This document shows, one piece after another, positions 26,546-35,757 of a stretch of 64,000 bases of DNA. Origin of the DNA: an uncultured Bacteroidales bacterium (GTDB taxonomy: Bacteria > Bacteroidota > Bacteroidia > Bacteroidales > UBA1715); assembly GCA_937892155.1 (NCBI GenBank), contig CALAUG010000045.1:9088-73087 (forward strand). Direction: 5' to 3'. Each line of letters opens with the position of its first letter. Within the stretch, counting starts at the first letter, position 1. Below the pieces are notes generated by a model that saw only the letters and a list, made by a program, of their open reading frames with translations, searched no databases and was not told the DNA's origin. Made by a program: the position numbers and the translations under genes.

Positions 26546-27811
26546 ATGGAACAAAATTCGAATGAAACTTTCCACGTGGAACAATCTCAAAAAATAAAAA
26601 TTTTTGAGTTGTCGAATGGTGTAAAAGTTGTTTTGTCATCAGCCGATTCTTCTGCTTCGTATGTCGGACTTTTTGTTGCTTCGGGTTCTCGTGAGGATGA
26701 AAAATACTTGGGAGTTTCGCATTTGATTGAGCACGCAATTTTTAAAGGTACGTCGAAACATTCCTATTCCGATTTGATGAATATCGTAGAGTCGGTTGGT
26801 GGGGAAATGAATGCATATACGGCAAAAGAGGAAACATGTTTTCAAATTGCCATTGCGAATAATTATATTGAACGTGCTTTTTCTGTTTTGAGTGAAATAT
26901 TCTTCGATTCAATTTTTCCCGAAGAAGAACTTGAGAAAGAAAAAACAGTTGTGATTGATGAAATAGAATCGTACGAAGATGTCCCAAGTGAAATGATTTA
27001 TGATGATTTCGAAGAAAATCTTTTCGCAGGTCATTCTTTAGCAACAAATATTCTCGGTACAAAAAAATCTGTAATGAAAATGAAACGAGAGGATTTGTTG
27101 AAGATGTATAAGAAATTATATATTCCAAATCAGCTCGTTGTTTCGTATGTTGGAAACGAAGATTTGGGAAAAATCTCTGGATTGGTGGAGAAATATTTTG
27201 CACAATCTATTGAAAATCAATCAAATAATATCGATAAAATTCGGTTTGTTCCACGTGGAACAATTTTTAATTTAGAGAAAAATAAGCGTACGCATCAAGC
27301 TCATTGCGTGCTTGGCTCTTTTGCTCCGTCAATGAAAAACGAGTTGAAATATGCGGCTTCGCTTTTGACTAATATTCTTGGCGGCGTTTCGTTCAATGCT
27401 TTGCTGAATTTGAAACTTCGCGAAGAGAAAGGATTGACGTACAATATTGAGGCAAATTATACTGCGTATTCCGACACTGGAGTGTTCGCTGTTTATTTTG
27501 GAACGGATTATTCCAAGGTTTCAACTTGTCGGCAAGTTATTGCAGAATTATTTGAGGATATTATTAAAAATGGTTTTTCGGACGAGCAACTGTCTGCTTA
27601 TAAAAAACAAATACTTGGCCAGTTGACTGTTTCCGATGATAATTATATGTCGCTTATGCTGAATAACGCAAAATCTGTTTGGTGGTTCAATCATGTGGAT
27701 TCATTGGAAGAAGTGACTGAAAAAATCAATTCAATAACGAATGAGATGGTGAAGGAAGTAGCGAAAATGATTATTTCACCAGAAAATATGAATGTACTGA
27801 TTTATAAATAA
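26546..27811 (+). CDS. M16 zinc peptidase (mitochondrial-processing-peptidase-like)
   Basis: 421 residues. The inverted zinc motif HxxEH is at HLIEHAIFKG (about residue 62), with the distal Glu in EKEKTVVIDEIESYED (about 130-145). The second half carries the R/Y-type segment LREEKGLTYNIEANY typical of M16 C-terminal domains. Cytoplasmic: no signal peptide. Two parS-like sites lie inside the coding sequence, read through as FHVEQ and VPRGT codons, so the gene tolerates them at the protein level. Followed by the Sua5-family gene after one base. Confidence 0.9.
   Translation: MEQNSNETFHVEQSQKIKIFELSNGVKVVLSSADSSASYVGLFVASGSREDEKYLGVSHLIEHAIFKGTSKHSYSDLMNIVESVGGEMNAYTAKEETCFQIAIANNYIERAFSVLSEIFFDSIFPEEELEKEKTVVIDEIESYEDVPSEMIYDDFEENLFAGHSLATNILGTKKSVMKMKREDLLKMYKKLYIPNQLVVSYVGNEDLGKISGLVEKYFAQSIENQSNNIDKIRFVPRGTIFNLEKNKRTHQAHCVLGSFAPSMKNELKYAASLLTNILGGVSFNALLNLKLREEKGLTYNIEANYTAYSDTGVFAVYFGTDYSKVSTCRQVIAELFEDIIKNGFSDEQLSAYKKQILGQLTVSDDNYMSLMLNNAKSVWWFNHVDSLEEVTEKINSITNEMVKEVAKMIISPENMNVLIYK
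26564..26585. promoter_or_regulatory. parS-like site 2
   Basis: CTTTCCACGTGGAACA at 26568-26583, in the first codons of the M16 gene. Same 22-base context as site 1, 68 bases away. Confidence 0.7.
27246..27263. promoter_or_regulatory. parS site 3, perfect 18-base palindrome
   Basis: TTGTTCCACGTGGAACAA; positions 27247-27262 read TGTTCCACGTGGAACA. It is inside the M16 coding sequence. Form typical of chromosomal ParB-binding sites. Confidence 0.8.
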
Positions 27812-27812
27812 T

Positions 27813-28376
27813 ATGAAAGAAGATTTGAAAAATTGTTGTGACATTCTTCGTAAAGGTGGCACAATTCTCTATCCAACAGATACAATTTGGGGAATTGGTT
27901 GCGATGCTACAAATGCAGAAGCAATAGATAAAGTTTTCAAATTGAAAAATCGCGATGGAAATATTCCCTTGCTTGTTTTGGTGAATTCGGTTGCAATGCT
28001 TGAACGGTATGTGGAAGATATGCCGCAAGTTGCATACGATTTAATTGATTGCGCAACTTCGCCAATGACTATAATTTTTGATAAAGCCAAAAATCTGCCA
28101 GCAAATCTTATAGGACAAGATGGAAGTATAGGAATTAGAGTTACAAGCGAACCATTTACTGACCAATTGATTCAACAATTTAGAAGACCAATCGTCTCAA
28201 CTTCGGCAAATATTCACGGCGCTCCAACTGCGCAATTTTTTCAAGAGATTGATAGCCAGATAATTAATGGAGTTGACTATGTTGTAAAGTATCGACAAAA
28301 CGATACAACGAAAGCAAAAGCATCTCAGATTATTAAATTGTCCAATAGCGGACAAATAACTATAATTCGAAAATAA
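27813..28376 (+). CDS. YrdC/Sua5-family threonylcarbamoyl-AMP synthase
   Basis: 187 residues. Makes threonylcarbamoyl-AMP from Thr, bicarbonate and ATP for t6A37 of tRNA. The N-terminal GGTILYPTDTIWGIGCDATN motif, KNRDGNIPLLVLV, SPMTIIFDKA and the closing STSANIHGAPT are the YrdC-domain hallmarks. It is the short TsaC-like form without the Sua5 C-terminal domain. It overlaps the thioesterase start by one base (TAATG). Confidence 0.88.
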   Translation: MKEDLKNCCDILRKGGTILYPTDTIWGIGCDATNAEAIDKVFKLKNRDGNIPLLVLVNSVAMLERYVEDMPQVAYDLIDCATSPMTIIFDKAKNLPANLIGQDGSIGIRVTSEPFTDQLIQQFRRPIVSTSANIHGAPTAQFFQEIDSQIINGVDYVVKYRQNDTTKAKASQIIKLSNSGQITIIRK

Positions 28377-28801
28377 TGACAAAGGAAGAAGTTCGCGAAC
28401 AACGATTTTCACATTCGTTAGATATTCAAATTCGTTTTACCGATATGGATATGAATGGTCACGTTAACAATGGTGTGTATCATTCATATTTTGACATGGG
28501 TAGAATGCACTATTTTACAGAAGTTTTTCACGCAAAAACAGGAAATACGTTAATTGCTCAGGTTAATACTTCGTATGTGAAATCAGTATTGGCCACAGAT
28601 ACAATTTGTATAAAAAGCAAAATCGTTCGTTGGGGAAATTCAAGCTTCGACATGCTTCAGGCAATTTTTGTTCAAAATGCTGACTGCCAAGAACTTGCGT
28701 GTTATAATGTGACGACTTTTGTACATCTCGATAATGGTAAACCTTCTCCTGTTCCTGATTCTTGGAAACAGGCGGTTTCCAATTTTGAGAAAGATGTGTA
28801 A
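28376..28801 (+). CDS. acyl-CoA thioesterase, YbgC/4HBT family
   Basis: 141 residues with the hot-dog fold signature FTDMDMNGHVNNGVYHSYFDMGRMHYF; the conserved Asp and the N-terminal helix are present. FQMLQAI-type strand WGNSSFDMLQAIF follows. The acyl substrate is unknown. Coupled to the upstream gene. Confidence 0.8.
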   Translation: MTKEEVREQRFSHSLDIQIRFTDMDMNGHVNNGVYHSYFDMGRMHYFTEVFHAKTGNTLIAQVNTSYVKSVLATDTICIKSKIVRWGNSSFDMLQAIFVQNADCQELACYNVTTFVHLDNGKPSPVPDSWKQAVSNFEKDV

Positions 28802-28811
28802 TGCTTTATTA

Positions 28812-29498
28812 CTATTTAGAAAGCATTTCTTCAAATGCTTTCCACAAATTATCTTCTGGTGTAGGAGCCGTTATTTTAATTGTTTCCTTGGTAACAGGGT
28901 GTAAAAACTCTACCGAACGTGCATGTAATGAAATGCCACCATCTTTATTGCTTCTTTCAGCTCCATATTTTAGATCACCTTTAATAGGACATCCCATGTG
29001 AGCCAATTGACAACGGATTTGGTGATGTCTTCCTGTATGTAAATCAATTTCTAATAGATGATAATTTTCCGACGAGGCAATTAATCGATAGGTGAGACTC
29101 GCTTCTTTGGCATCTTTTGTTTCTTTGGAGCATACAAAAGATTTATTTTTTTGCGCATCACGTTTAATGTAGTCAGTTATTGTTGCTGTATCTTGCTTCG
29201 GTCGATTTTTAACAATTGCCCAGTATGTTTTTTTCACTTCCTTTGAGCGGAATTGCTCGTTCAGTCTTGTTAGGGCTTTGCTTGTACGTGCGAAAACCAC
29301 AACGCCGCTTACAGGTCTATCTATTCTATGAGTTGCATTGAGAAAAACTGCTCCTGGTTTGTTGTATTTTATTTTTATATACTGTTTTGCCAAATCTTCC
29401 AATGCTAAATCGCCTGTGTTGTCTGCTTGCGCAAGCATATTATTAGGCTTGTTAGCGATTAGTATATGGTTGTCTTCGTATAGAACTTCAAAATTCAT
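28812..29498 (-). CDS. RluA-family pseudouridine synthase
   Basis: 228 residues, no S4 domain. The catalytic motif is ATHRIDRPVSGVVVFARTSKA (about 55-75), with Asp in HRID; the later HTGRHHQIRCQLAHMGCPI motif is also conserved. It isomerises uridine in rRNA or tRNA, target unknown. Its start overlaps the stop of panB at 29498, so the two are coupled. Confidence 0.9.
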   Translation of the reverse strand: MNFEVLYEDNHILIANKPNNMLAQADNTGDLALEDLAKQYIKIKYNKPGAVFLNATHRIDRPVSGVVVFARTSKALTRLNEQFRSKEVKKTYWAIVKNRPKQDTATITDYIKRDAQKNKSFVCSKETKDAKEASLTYRLIASSENYHLLEIDLHTGRHHQIRCQLAHMGCPIKGDLKYGAERSNKDGGISLHARSVEFLHPVTKETIKITAPTPEDNLWKAFEEMLSK

Positions 29499-30319
29499 TA
29501 GTATTGTTCTTTTTCGTTCGGAAAATCATTTGATTTTACGTCCTCAATGTAATGTTTTGCAGCATCGGTTATGACTGAAAATAAATCTGCGTATCTACGG
29601 AGAAAGCGTGGAGAAAAATCTTTATTGATTCCCATAATATCGTGAAATACAAGCACTTGTCCATCTGTCCCGCCACCAGCGCCAATGCCAATAGTTGGTA
29701 TAGAAATTTCTTTAGTAACTTTTTCTGCTAATTCAGCTGGAATTTTTTCAAGAACAATTGCGAAGCAACCTGCTTCTTCCAATTTTTTTGCATCGGAAAG
29801 TAATTTTTTTGCTTCAGCTTCCTCTTTTGCCCGAACTTCGTAAGTGCCGAATTTGTTTATGGATTGTGGTGTTAAACCAAGGTGTCCCATAACCGGAATA
29901 CCAGCAGAAATGATTTTCTTAACTGATTCAATAATTTCTTCGCCACCTTCAATTTTTATTCCTCCACAGCCACTTTCTTTCATCATGCGTATTGCAGAGT
30001 GGAGTGCTTCGAGAGAATCTCCCTGATATGTTCCAAATGGCAGGTCGGCGACAACAAGACTTCTTGAAACTGCTTTTTGTACCGATGAAGCATGATATAT
30101 CATTTGATCAAGTGTAATAGGCAATGTTGTAACATTTCCTGCAATTACGTTTGATGCAGAATCACCGACAAGAATTATATCCATTCCTGCTGCATCAAGA
30201 ATTTTAGCCGTAGAATAATCGTATGCCGTTAACATTGCGATTTTCTCGCCCTGTGCCTTCATCTCGCTTAGAATGCGAGTTGTGATAACTTTCTTTGAAA
30301 TTGAATTTGCTGTTGACAT
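29498..30319 (-). CDS. panB: ketopantoate hydroxymethyltransferase
   Basis: First step of pantothenate synthesis: hydroxymethylates 2-oxoisovalerate using methylene-tetrahydrofolate. 273 residues. Motifs AMLTAYDYSTAKILDAAG, LVGDSASNVIAG (metal Asp), VVADLPFGTYQ, VMGHLGLTPQSINKFG and TIGIGAGGGTDGQVLVFHD (catalytic Glu region uses the family's conserved set). Shares CoA supply with coaD in the window. Confidence 0.96.
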   Translation of the reverse strand: MSTANSISKKVITTRILSEMKAQGEKIAMLTAYDYSTAKILDAAGMDIILVGDSASNVIAGNVTTLPITLDQMIYHASSVQKAVSRSLVVADLPFGTYQGDSLEALHSAIRMMKESGCGGIKIEGGEEIIESVKKIISAGIPVMGHLGLTPQSINKFGTYEVRAKEEAEAKKLLSDAKKLEEAGCFAIVLEKIPAELAEKVTKEISIPTIGIGAGGGTDGQVLVFHDIMGINKDFSPRFLRRYADLFSVITDAAKHYIEDVKSNDFPNEKEQY

Positions 30320-30375
30320 TCCTTAAATTTTTTACAAAGGTGCGAAATAAATTCTTAATTCTTAATCTCTAACTT

Positions 30376-31434
30376 TTAATATCCTTCCTGTGTCAGCCAT
30401 TTTTGATATGTTTGAGCCTTTTTCAAATGTTGGTCAAATGTGGCAGAAAAATCGCTGTAGCCAGAATAATTCGGTTGTGCGCAGAAGTAATAATAATCGT
30501 GATGTGCATAATTCAGGACTGCGTCAATGCCTGCTTTTGATGGTGTACAAATGGGGCCGGGAGGCAAACCTTTGTGCTCGTACGTGCTGTATGGAGATGT
30601 TTTTGCACGTTCGATGTGTCCTTTTCTTACGCGTTTAATTTCAAAATCATTCAATGCAAATTTTATTGTTGGATCGGCTTGAAGTTTTCCAGCAGTCGCA
30701 GTACCTTTTAAACGATTCATATACACACCTGCAATTTTTGGTTTTTCATCGTTGTGCCTAGTTTCCTGATCAACAATAGATGCCATTGTCATAACTTTTT
30801 GTGGCGTAAGACCAATATTGTTTGCTTTATTTGTCCGTTGTTCATTCCAGAAAGCATTGTATTCTTTTGACATACGTTCAAGGAATTGTCGAGCCGATGT
30901 ATTCCAATAAAAATCGTATGTGTCAGGCAAAAACATACAAATGGTGTTTTGTTTGTTAAACCCAAGCGAATCCATAAATTGTCGGTTATTTGTCAACTGA
31001 ATCAATTCATCATAATTTGCTTCAAGTTTTTCGGAAGCAAGTTCGAGAATCTCATCATAATGGCGTGCAAATTTTATAGTAAACTTTACCGTTTCACGTT
31101 TTCCTGAGCGGAATAACCGTATCACATCAAAACTCGACATACCATCGGAAAGCTTGTATAGACCCGGATATAAATGGTTCTCAAGATTGAGCAGAGAAGA
31201 CATTAGTTTCAATCCAAAAAGATGTTTTACGTTGAGCGAGTTATCAATGTCGTCAATAACAGTTTCAACAGATGCTCCCGTTGGAATCGCAAAATACATT
31301 GATTCAACGTTTTTGTCGTTAGCATAGACGTTTCCTCCGAAGAAAATGCTCCCAAAATATGCTCCTATAGCAACGAATAAAATAAAAACACCAAGTATGA
31401 TGCGTGGTGCTTTTGAATGTTTATTTTTTGTCAT
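30376..31434 (-). CDS. mltG: endolytic transglycosylase MltG
   Basis: 352 residues. One N-terminal transmembrane segment (about 10-30), then the YceG domain: ASIVDQETRHNDEKPKIAGVYMNRL holds the conserved catalytic Glu, and LQADPTIKFAL and SPYSTYEHKGLPPGPI complete the signature. It cuts nascent glycan strands and sets chain length. ATG 31434 is chosen because residues before it (31455) add no family sequence. A minus-strand box complementary to CAAAACTA is at 31453-31460. Confidence 0.93.
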   Translation of the reverse strand: MTKNKHSKAPRIILGVFILFVAIGAYFGSIFFGGNVYANDKNVESMYFAIPTGASVETVIDDIDNSLNVKHLFGLKLMSSLLNLENHLYPGLYKLSDGMSSFDVIRLFRSGKRETVKFTIKFARHYDEILELASEKLEANYDELIQLTNNRQFMDSLGFNKQNTICMFLPDTYDFYWNTSARQFLERMSKEYNAFWNEQRTNKANNIGLTPQKVMTMASIVDQETRHNDEKPKIAGVYMNRLKGTATAGKLQADPTIKFALNDFEIKRVRKGHIERAKTSPYSTYEHKGLPPGPICTPSKAGIDAVLNYAHHDYYYFCAQPNYSGYSDFSATFDQHLKKAQTYQKWLTQEGY

Positions 31435-31479
31435 TGTCTTTAAATTGTTGGTCAAAACTAAAAAAAAACGGCTACGATT

Positions 31480-31487
31480 TATATTTG
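31480..31487 (+). promoter_or_regulatory. -7 box for the CE2-type esterase gene
   Basis: TATATTTG, 69 bases before the ATG; no good -33 element seen. It lies back to back with a probable mltG box at 31453-31460. Confidence 0.35.
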
Positions 31488-31555
31488 TTTGTATAGAAAA
31501 GTTTGCTGTTCTTTATTTTTTAATACATTTGAGAAATTTCTCTAAAAATTTTGAC

Positions 31556-32947
31556 ATGATGAAGAAGTTCTTTTTTGTTTTTATATTGATTTCATTAGGA
31601 CTGGTAAGTTGTAATGATAAAGATAATAATCCCGTTGTCGTAAAGTCAATTGATTGTGAGGAATCTGAAATTTCGTTGTATCCATACGAAAACAAGGAAG
31701 TTACAATTACTATTTCACCTGAAAATGCCGAAGACAAAGACTATGGTTGGGAAATTATAGACCCAAACATTGCATCTGTAGAAGGCAATGTTTTTACTGG
31801 TAAAATGCCTGGGGAAACGTGGGCAATAGTTTTCAATACTCTTCGCCCAGAAATAAGAGATTCATTAAAAATAACCATTATGGAAATACCTAAAAAATCT
31901 GTGAATTTTGATGACGAAAATATTTGTTACGAGGGTCGTGTAGAAATCGGTTCTGAAGCTGTAAGTTATTTGTATCCAGGATCTTCTATTATTACTGAAT
32001 TCACGGGTACCTCAATTAATGGTAAGTTCAACGCCGTAAAAGATGTGTATTATTGGGTTGAAGTTGATGATCAGAAACCTTATAAATTGTGCGTCCGTAA
32101 AAAAACAAATTATATCGAAAATTCTGGTACTAACCCTGGTACATTTTGGCTTGCACAAAACTTAAAACCAGGCAACCATACATTAAGGGTTACGTTGTGT
32201 TCGGAGGGAATTTACAAGAATCCGAAATTTTATGGCTTCGAAATCGATGAAAATGCAGAGTTGATGAAACCTGCCGAAAAAACTGTAAAATTTGAATTTA
32301 TTGGGAATTCAATCACGTGCGGTTATGGTACGGAAGTAACAAATCGGGCTGCTTTTAATGACTCTACTTCTAATTTCTGCCACGGATTTGCTTATTTGGT
32401 TTCGAAAGAATTTAATGCACAGCTAATGGTTGTTGCACGTTCTGGTATAGGCGTTTATAGAAATTATGGAGATGCTGAGACTGCTTCGGAATATGGATGT
32501 CTTCCTGATAATTATGAAAAAATGTGGTTGCAAAATACCAAGAATTGGGATTTTACAAAATATACTCCTGACGTTATATTTATTAACCTAGGAACGAACG
32601 ATACCTGGGATTTGGATAATACTTCTGTCAAGGAATCTACGTTTAATGACGAAAAATATGAAGCAAATTATAAGTCGTTACTTGATAAGATTTTTTCTCA
32701 TTATTCGAATAATCCAAAGGTTGTTCTTCTAACAGGTTGTATGATGGGTCAACAGGCTTTAGACCGCGTGAAACCAATACTTAATACTATTCAAAGCGAA
32801 TACAATGCAAAAGGTCATACAATCTATCGTTTTGATTTTTCTCAGCAAATTGGTTTAGGTGCTGATTGGCATCCGTGTGCTGCGCAGCAAAAAACAATGA
32901 GTGAGGAATTGATACCATTTTTGAAAGAAAATCACATTGTTGATTAA
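31556..32947 (+). CDS. SGNH esterase lipoprotein, CE2-like
   Basis: 463 residues. MMKKFFFVFILISLGLVSCN is a lipoprotein signal. Residues about 30-110 are an Ig-like (BIG2/BACON-type) domain with EDKDYGWEIIDPNIASVEG. Next comes a beta-sandwich jelly-roll part and then the SGNH core: FEFIGNSITCGYGTE (Ser in GNSIT), NLGTNDTWDL (Asn block) and ADWHPCAAQQ (Asp/His near the end). This is the CE2 arrangement of acetyl esterases acting on plant polysaccharides such as xylan or mannan. Start at ATG 31556; earlier frame codons lack support. Confidence 0.8.
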   Translation: MMKKFFFVFILISLGLVSCNDKDNNPVVVKSIDCEESEISLYPYENKEVTITISPENAEDKDYGWEIIDPNIASVEGNVFTGKMPGETWAIVFNTLRPEIRDSLKITIMEIPKKSVNFDDENICYEGRVEIGSEAVSYLYPGSSIITEFTGTSINGKFNAVKDVYYWVEVDDQKPYKLCVRKKTNYIENSGTNPGTFWLAQNLKPGNHTLRVTLCSEGIYKNPKFYGFEIDENAELMKPAEKTVKFEFIGNSITCGYGTEVTNRAAFNDSTSNFCHGFAYLVSKEFNAQLMVVARSGIGVYRNYGDAETASEYGCLPDNYEKMWLQNTKNWDFTKYTPDVIFINLGTNDTWDLDNTSVKESTFNDEKYEANYKSLLDKIFSHYSNNPKVVLLTGCMMGQQALDRVKPILNTIQSEYNAKGHTIYRFDFSQQIGLGADWHPCAAQQKTMSEELIPFLKENHIVD

Positions 32948-33300
32948 TTAGAACTCTATTGGGTATTTCTCTGTTTGCATTTTTATAAACAGTTCCAATA
33001 GGTATCATAGATGGTGTGTTCGAGCCGTCCTTTCTCTTTTATGGCTTTTCTCATAGATTAGTATTTTATTGTAATTTGCGGATTTTTGGGTAAAGGGCTA
33101 TAAAGAATCTTTTTGAGCTCAATCGATTCATGTTAAAATGTTTTGTGCGTTTCATAAGCGAAATTTGTGCATTGTAGCAAATATCAATACCACTTGTTGT
33201 GTTTTATCTTTATGATTAGTAAACAAATAATCATGCCTTTTTTATTGGTTGTGTATGGCAATTTTGAGTTGTATAATGGATATTATTACAAGCTAAAACA
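32948..33300. other. gene-free stretch
   Basis: No open frame with coding character and no recognised RNA; low-complexity AT-rich sequence. It ends with two terminator hairpins. Confidence 0.6.
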
Positions 33301-33336
33301 ATAAAGCGATGCCACACACGACATCGCTTTATTTTG
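33301..33336 (+). terminator. rho-independent terminator
   Basis: Stem ATAAAGCGATG / CATCGCTTTAT, loop CCACACACGA, followed by TTTT on the plus strand; about 350 bases after the esterase gene. Confidence 0.75.
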
Positions 33337-33341
33337 GGCAT

Positions 33342-33373
33342 AAAAAAAGCCGATTCACATGAACCGGCTTTTT
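33342..33373 (-). terminator. terminator of the lipoprotein gene
   Basis: Stem AAAAAGCCG with TTC/GAA extension and CGGCTTTTT; symmetric enough to act in both directions, but it directly follows the minus-strand gene ending at 33391. Confidence 0.85.
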
Positions 33374-33390
33374 GTTTATTTGGAATTTTA

Positions 33391-33912
33391 TTATTCTATG
33401 CGGATTTTAGCATCATCTTTTTTCCAAACTCTAATTTCAGCGATTTCGCTTTCTTCATCGAATGAAAGAATTTCGAAGAAACCTTGACATTTTTCGTTGA
33501 AGAATGCAACTGCTCTACGACCTTTAGCAAGTTTTTTGTCGATTGAAATTTGAGTTGCAGCATTATCAAAACTTAATTCATCAAATCCTTCTGGAGTAAG
33601 ATTCTTGATTTCCAAGAATTTTGTTACTGATGCAGTGCTGTTAACGATTGTATTTTTTGCATCTGTACCAGAGATGAATTTGAAGTTGTCAGGATCTGTA
33701 GTACTGAAAGCAAAGATTACATTTGCACCAGTTTCACCAAGTTGTTCTTTTGTTTGTGCACCGTTGTCATAAGTCCAGAAAGAACCAATTGTTGCACAGT
33801 TTGAACCACCCAATTGAGCTTTTTCACCGAAAACTGTTTCTTCATCATCGCCACAAGCTGCGAAACCGAAAGCAGCTACTAAGCCTAGAGCTAAGAATTT
33901 TAATTTTTTCAT
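33391..33912 (-). CDS. lipoprotein of unknown function
   Basis: 173 residues. MKKLKFLALGLVAAFGFAACGDDEE is a lipoprotein signal followed by an acidic start, typical of Bacteroidetes surface lipoproteins. The mature part (GSNCATIGSFWTYDNGAQ, SFDNAATQISIDKKL) is beta-rich with two Cys in CATIG and EKCQGFF. No family is recognised. It is a single-gene unit with its own clear promoter and terminator. Confidence 0.7.
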   Translation of the reverse strand: MKKLKFLALGLVAAFGFAACGDDEETVFGEKAQLGGSNCATIGSFWTYDNGAQTKEQLGETGANVIFAFSTTDPDNFKFISGTDAKNTIVNSTASVTKFLEIKNLTPEGFDELSFDNAATQISIDKKLAKGRRAVAFFNEKCQGFFEILSFDEESEIAEIRVWKKDDAKIRIE

Positions 33913-33954
33913 AATACTTTTTGTTTAAATTGTTAATTATTAATTTTTACTGCG

Positions 33955-33983
33955 CAAAGATACAATTAATTTTTATTGTACAA
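33955..33983 (-). promoter_or_regulatory. promoter of the lipoprotein gene
   Basis: On the minus strand TTG (33981-33983), 18-base spacer, TATCTTTG (33955-33962). A strong match to the Bacteroidetes consensus, 43 bases before the ATG. Confidence 0.7.
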
Positions 33984-34006
33984 TGAGTTTGTGTTTTTAA
34001 TTACAT

Positions 34007-34044
34007 AAAAAAAGAGAGATGCGTTTGCACATCTCTCTTTTTTT
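34007..34044. terminator. strong bidirectional terminator
   Basis: 15-base perfect stem AAAAAAAGAGAGATG / CATCTCTCTTTTTTT, loop CGTTTGCA. It ends the CoA-transferase gene and insulates the lipoprotein promoter from it. Confidence 0.9.
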
Positions 34045-34070
34045 GTTAGAATAAAACTAATACTTAATTT

Positions 34071-35555
34071 CTACCATTTTGTATTTCTCATATCACCAGA
34101 ATTTAAGAATTCCATGTGCATTGCAAATGCTTTGTCAAGCTTGTGCATTGTGTGAGAAGGTTTCGAAGACAGTTTTAAGTAATCCCACAACAATTCTTTG
34201 TAATCTGGGTGGGCAACTTTTTCAATGATTTCTTTTGCCTTATCCATTGGCGATTTAGCACGAAGGTCAGCAACACCATATTCCGAAACAATCACTTTAA
34301 GATCGTGTTCAGAGTGGTCTTGGTGAGTTACCATAGGAACTATCGAACTTACCATTCCGCCTTTTGCTGTAGAAGGTGTCGTACAAATGGACAAATAAGC
34401 ATTTCTTAAGAAATCGCCCGAACCGCCAATTCCATTCATCATTTTTGTTCCGTAGAAGTGGCTCGAGTTCATGTTACCGAAAATGTCGCATTCAATAGCT
34501 GTGTTGATTGCGATTAATCCTATTCGACGAACAACTTCGGGGCTGTTTGAAATTTCTTGTGGACGAAGAACAATGTGTTGACGGAAGAAATCCAAATCTC
34601 CCATAACTTTGTCCATTGCTTCTTTGCTGCAAGTTAAGGAACTACCGCTGGCAAATTTAATTTGTCCTTCCTGCAACAACCCAATTACAGAATCTTGGAT
34701 AACTTCGGTGTACATTTCAAATGCAGGAATGTCTTTGCTTTCGCCAATTCCGTGTAATACTGCGTTTGCAATATTTCCAACTCCCGATTGAATAGGAAGG
34801 AATGTGCTTGGAATTCTTCCAACTTTAATTTCGTTGGCAAGGAAATTGGCAACATTTTCGCCAATCTTGATAGTTGTGTCGTCTAATTCCGTAAATCCTT
34901 TAATTTCATCGTCGAAGAATGTTTCAATTACACCAATGATTTTACTTGGGTCAACCTTTAAAACAGGATCTCCAATGCGGTCGCTTGGTTTGTAAACAGG
35001 AATTTCTTTTCTGTATGGTGGATCGTTTGGGATGTAGATGTCGTGAAGACCGCGCATTTCTTTTGGACGATTTGCGTTGTGTTCCAAGATGATTTTGTCG
35101 GCCAATTGTGCAAATGTTGGAACGTTACCAACAGCTGTTGTCAAAACAAGATTTCCTTGCTCGTCGTAGTCGCAAACTTCAATAACTGCTACATCAACTT
35201 TCCCGAAATATCCGTAACGGATGTCTTGTGCCAATTGCGACAAGTGATAGTCGCAGTAGCGTATTTTTTGTTCGTTGATTGCCGCGCGTGAATCTTTGTT
35301 TGTTTGATACGGAGAACGAAGGTCCGTTGCGTTGGCTCTTGCAAGAACGCCATCAAGCGATTCGCCTGTAGAAGCCCCAGTAAATAGGTTAATTTTGAAA
35401 GGTTTTCCTGCAGCGTGTTCTGCTTCTGCTTTTGCTGCAATAGCAGTACCTATTGCTTTAGGAACACCAACGGCTGTAAAACCACTTACTCCAATACTAA
35501 AACCATTTTGGATGTACGATGCCGCTTCATCGGCAGTAATAATTGGGAAACTCAT
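34071..35555 (-). CDS. acetyl-CoA hydrolase/transferase (succinate CoA-transferase type)
   Basis: 494 residues from ATG 35555 (MSFPIITADEAA); ORF codons before it lack family similarity. Class I CoA-transferase of the AcH/Cat1 type. GVSGFTAVGVPKAIG, INLFTGASTGESLDG, IPTFLPIQSGVGNIANAVL and FGNMNSSHFYGTKMMNGIGGSGDF are the family blocks. In Bacteroidales such enzymes move CoA between succinate and propionyl- or acetyl-CoA in succinate-propionate fermentation; which acid is used here is inferred only. Own promoter (35583-35611, minus) and terminator. Confidence 0.9.
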   Translation of the reverse strand: MSFPIITADEAASYIQNGFSIGVSGFTAVGVPKAIGTAIAAKAEAEHAAGKPFKINLFTGASTGESLDGVLARANATDLRSPYQTNKDSRAAINEQKIRYCDYHLSQLAQDIRYGYFGKVDVAVIEVCDYDEQGNLVLTTAVGNVPTFAQLADKIILEHNANRPKEMRGLHDIYIPNDPPYRKEIPVYKPSDRIGDPVLKVDPSKIIGVIETFFDDEIKGFTELDDTTIKIGENVANFLANEIKVGRIPSTFLPIQSGVGNIANAVLHGIGESKDIPAFEMYTEVIQDSVIGLLQEGQIKFASGSSLTCSKEAMDKVMGDLDFFRQHIVLRPQEISNSPEVVRRIGLIAINTAIECDIFGNMNSSHFYGTKMMNGIGGSGDFLRNAYLSICTTPSTAKGGMVSSIVPMVTHQDHSEHDLKVIVSEYGVADLRAKSPMDKAKEIIEKVAHPDYKELLWDYLKLSSKPSHTMHKLDKAFAMHMEFLNSGDMRNTKW

Positions 35556-35582
35556 AATAAATAGTTTATCAAAAATTTTTGG

Positions 35583-35611
35583 CAAAAGTAATGATAAAAT
35601 CTGAAATCAAA
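35583..35611 (-). promoter_or_regulatory. promoter of the CoA-transferase gene
   Basis: On the minus strand TTTG (35608-35611), 17-base spacer, TACTTTTG (35583-35590). Confidence 0.7.
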
Positions 35612-35631
35612 AGAATTTGATGTGTTAAGTA

Positions 35632-35662
35632 TTTGAATATTCGTGTGCTTTCATTAGTTTTG
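35632..35662 (+). promoter_or_regulatory. promoter of the secreted nuclease gene
   Basis: TTTG (35632-35635), 19-base spacer, TAGTTTTG (35655-35662). Divergent from the CoA-transferase promoter. Confidence 0.7.
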
Positions 35663-35757
35663 TAGAAGGTCAAAAAATAGGAATCGGATTTTTTGCCTGG
35701 CAACTGATGTTATAGCAGCTAAGTGTGTCATTTCAAATTTTCATAAAATTAAATCAA

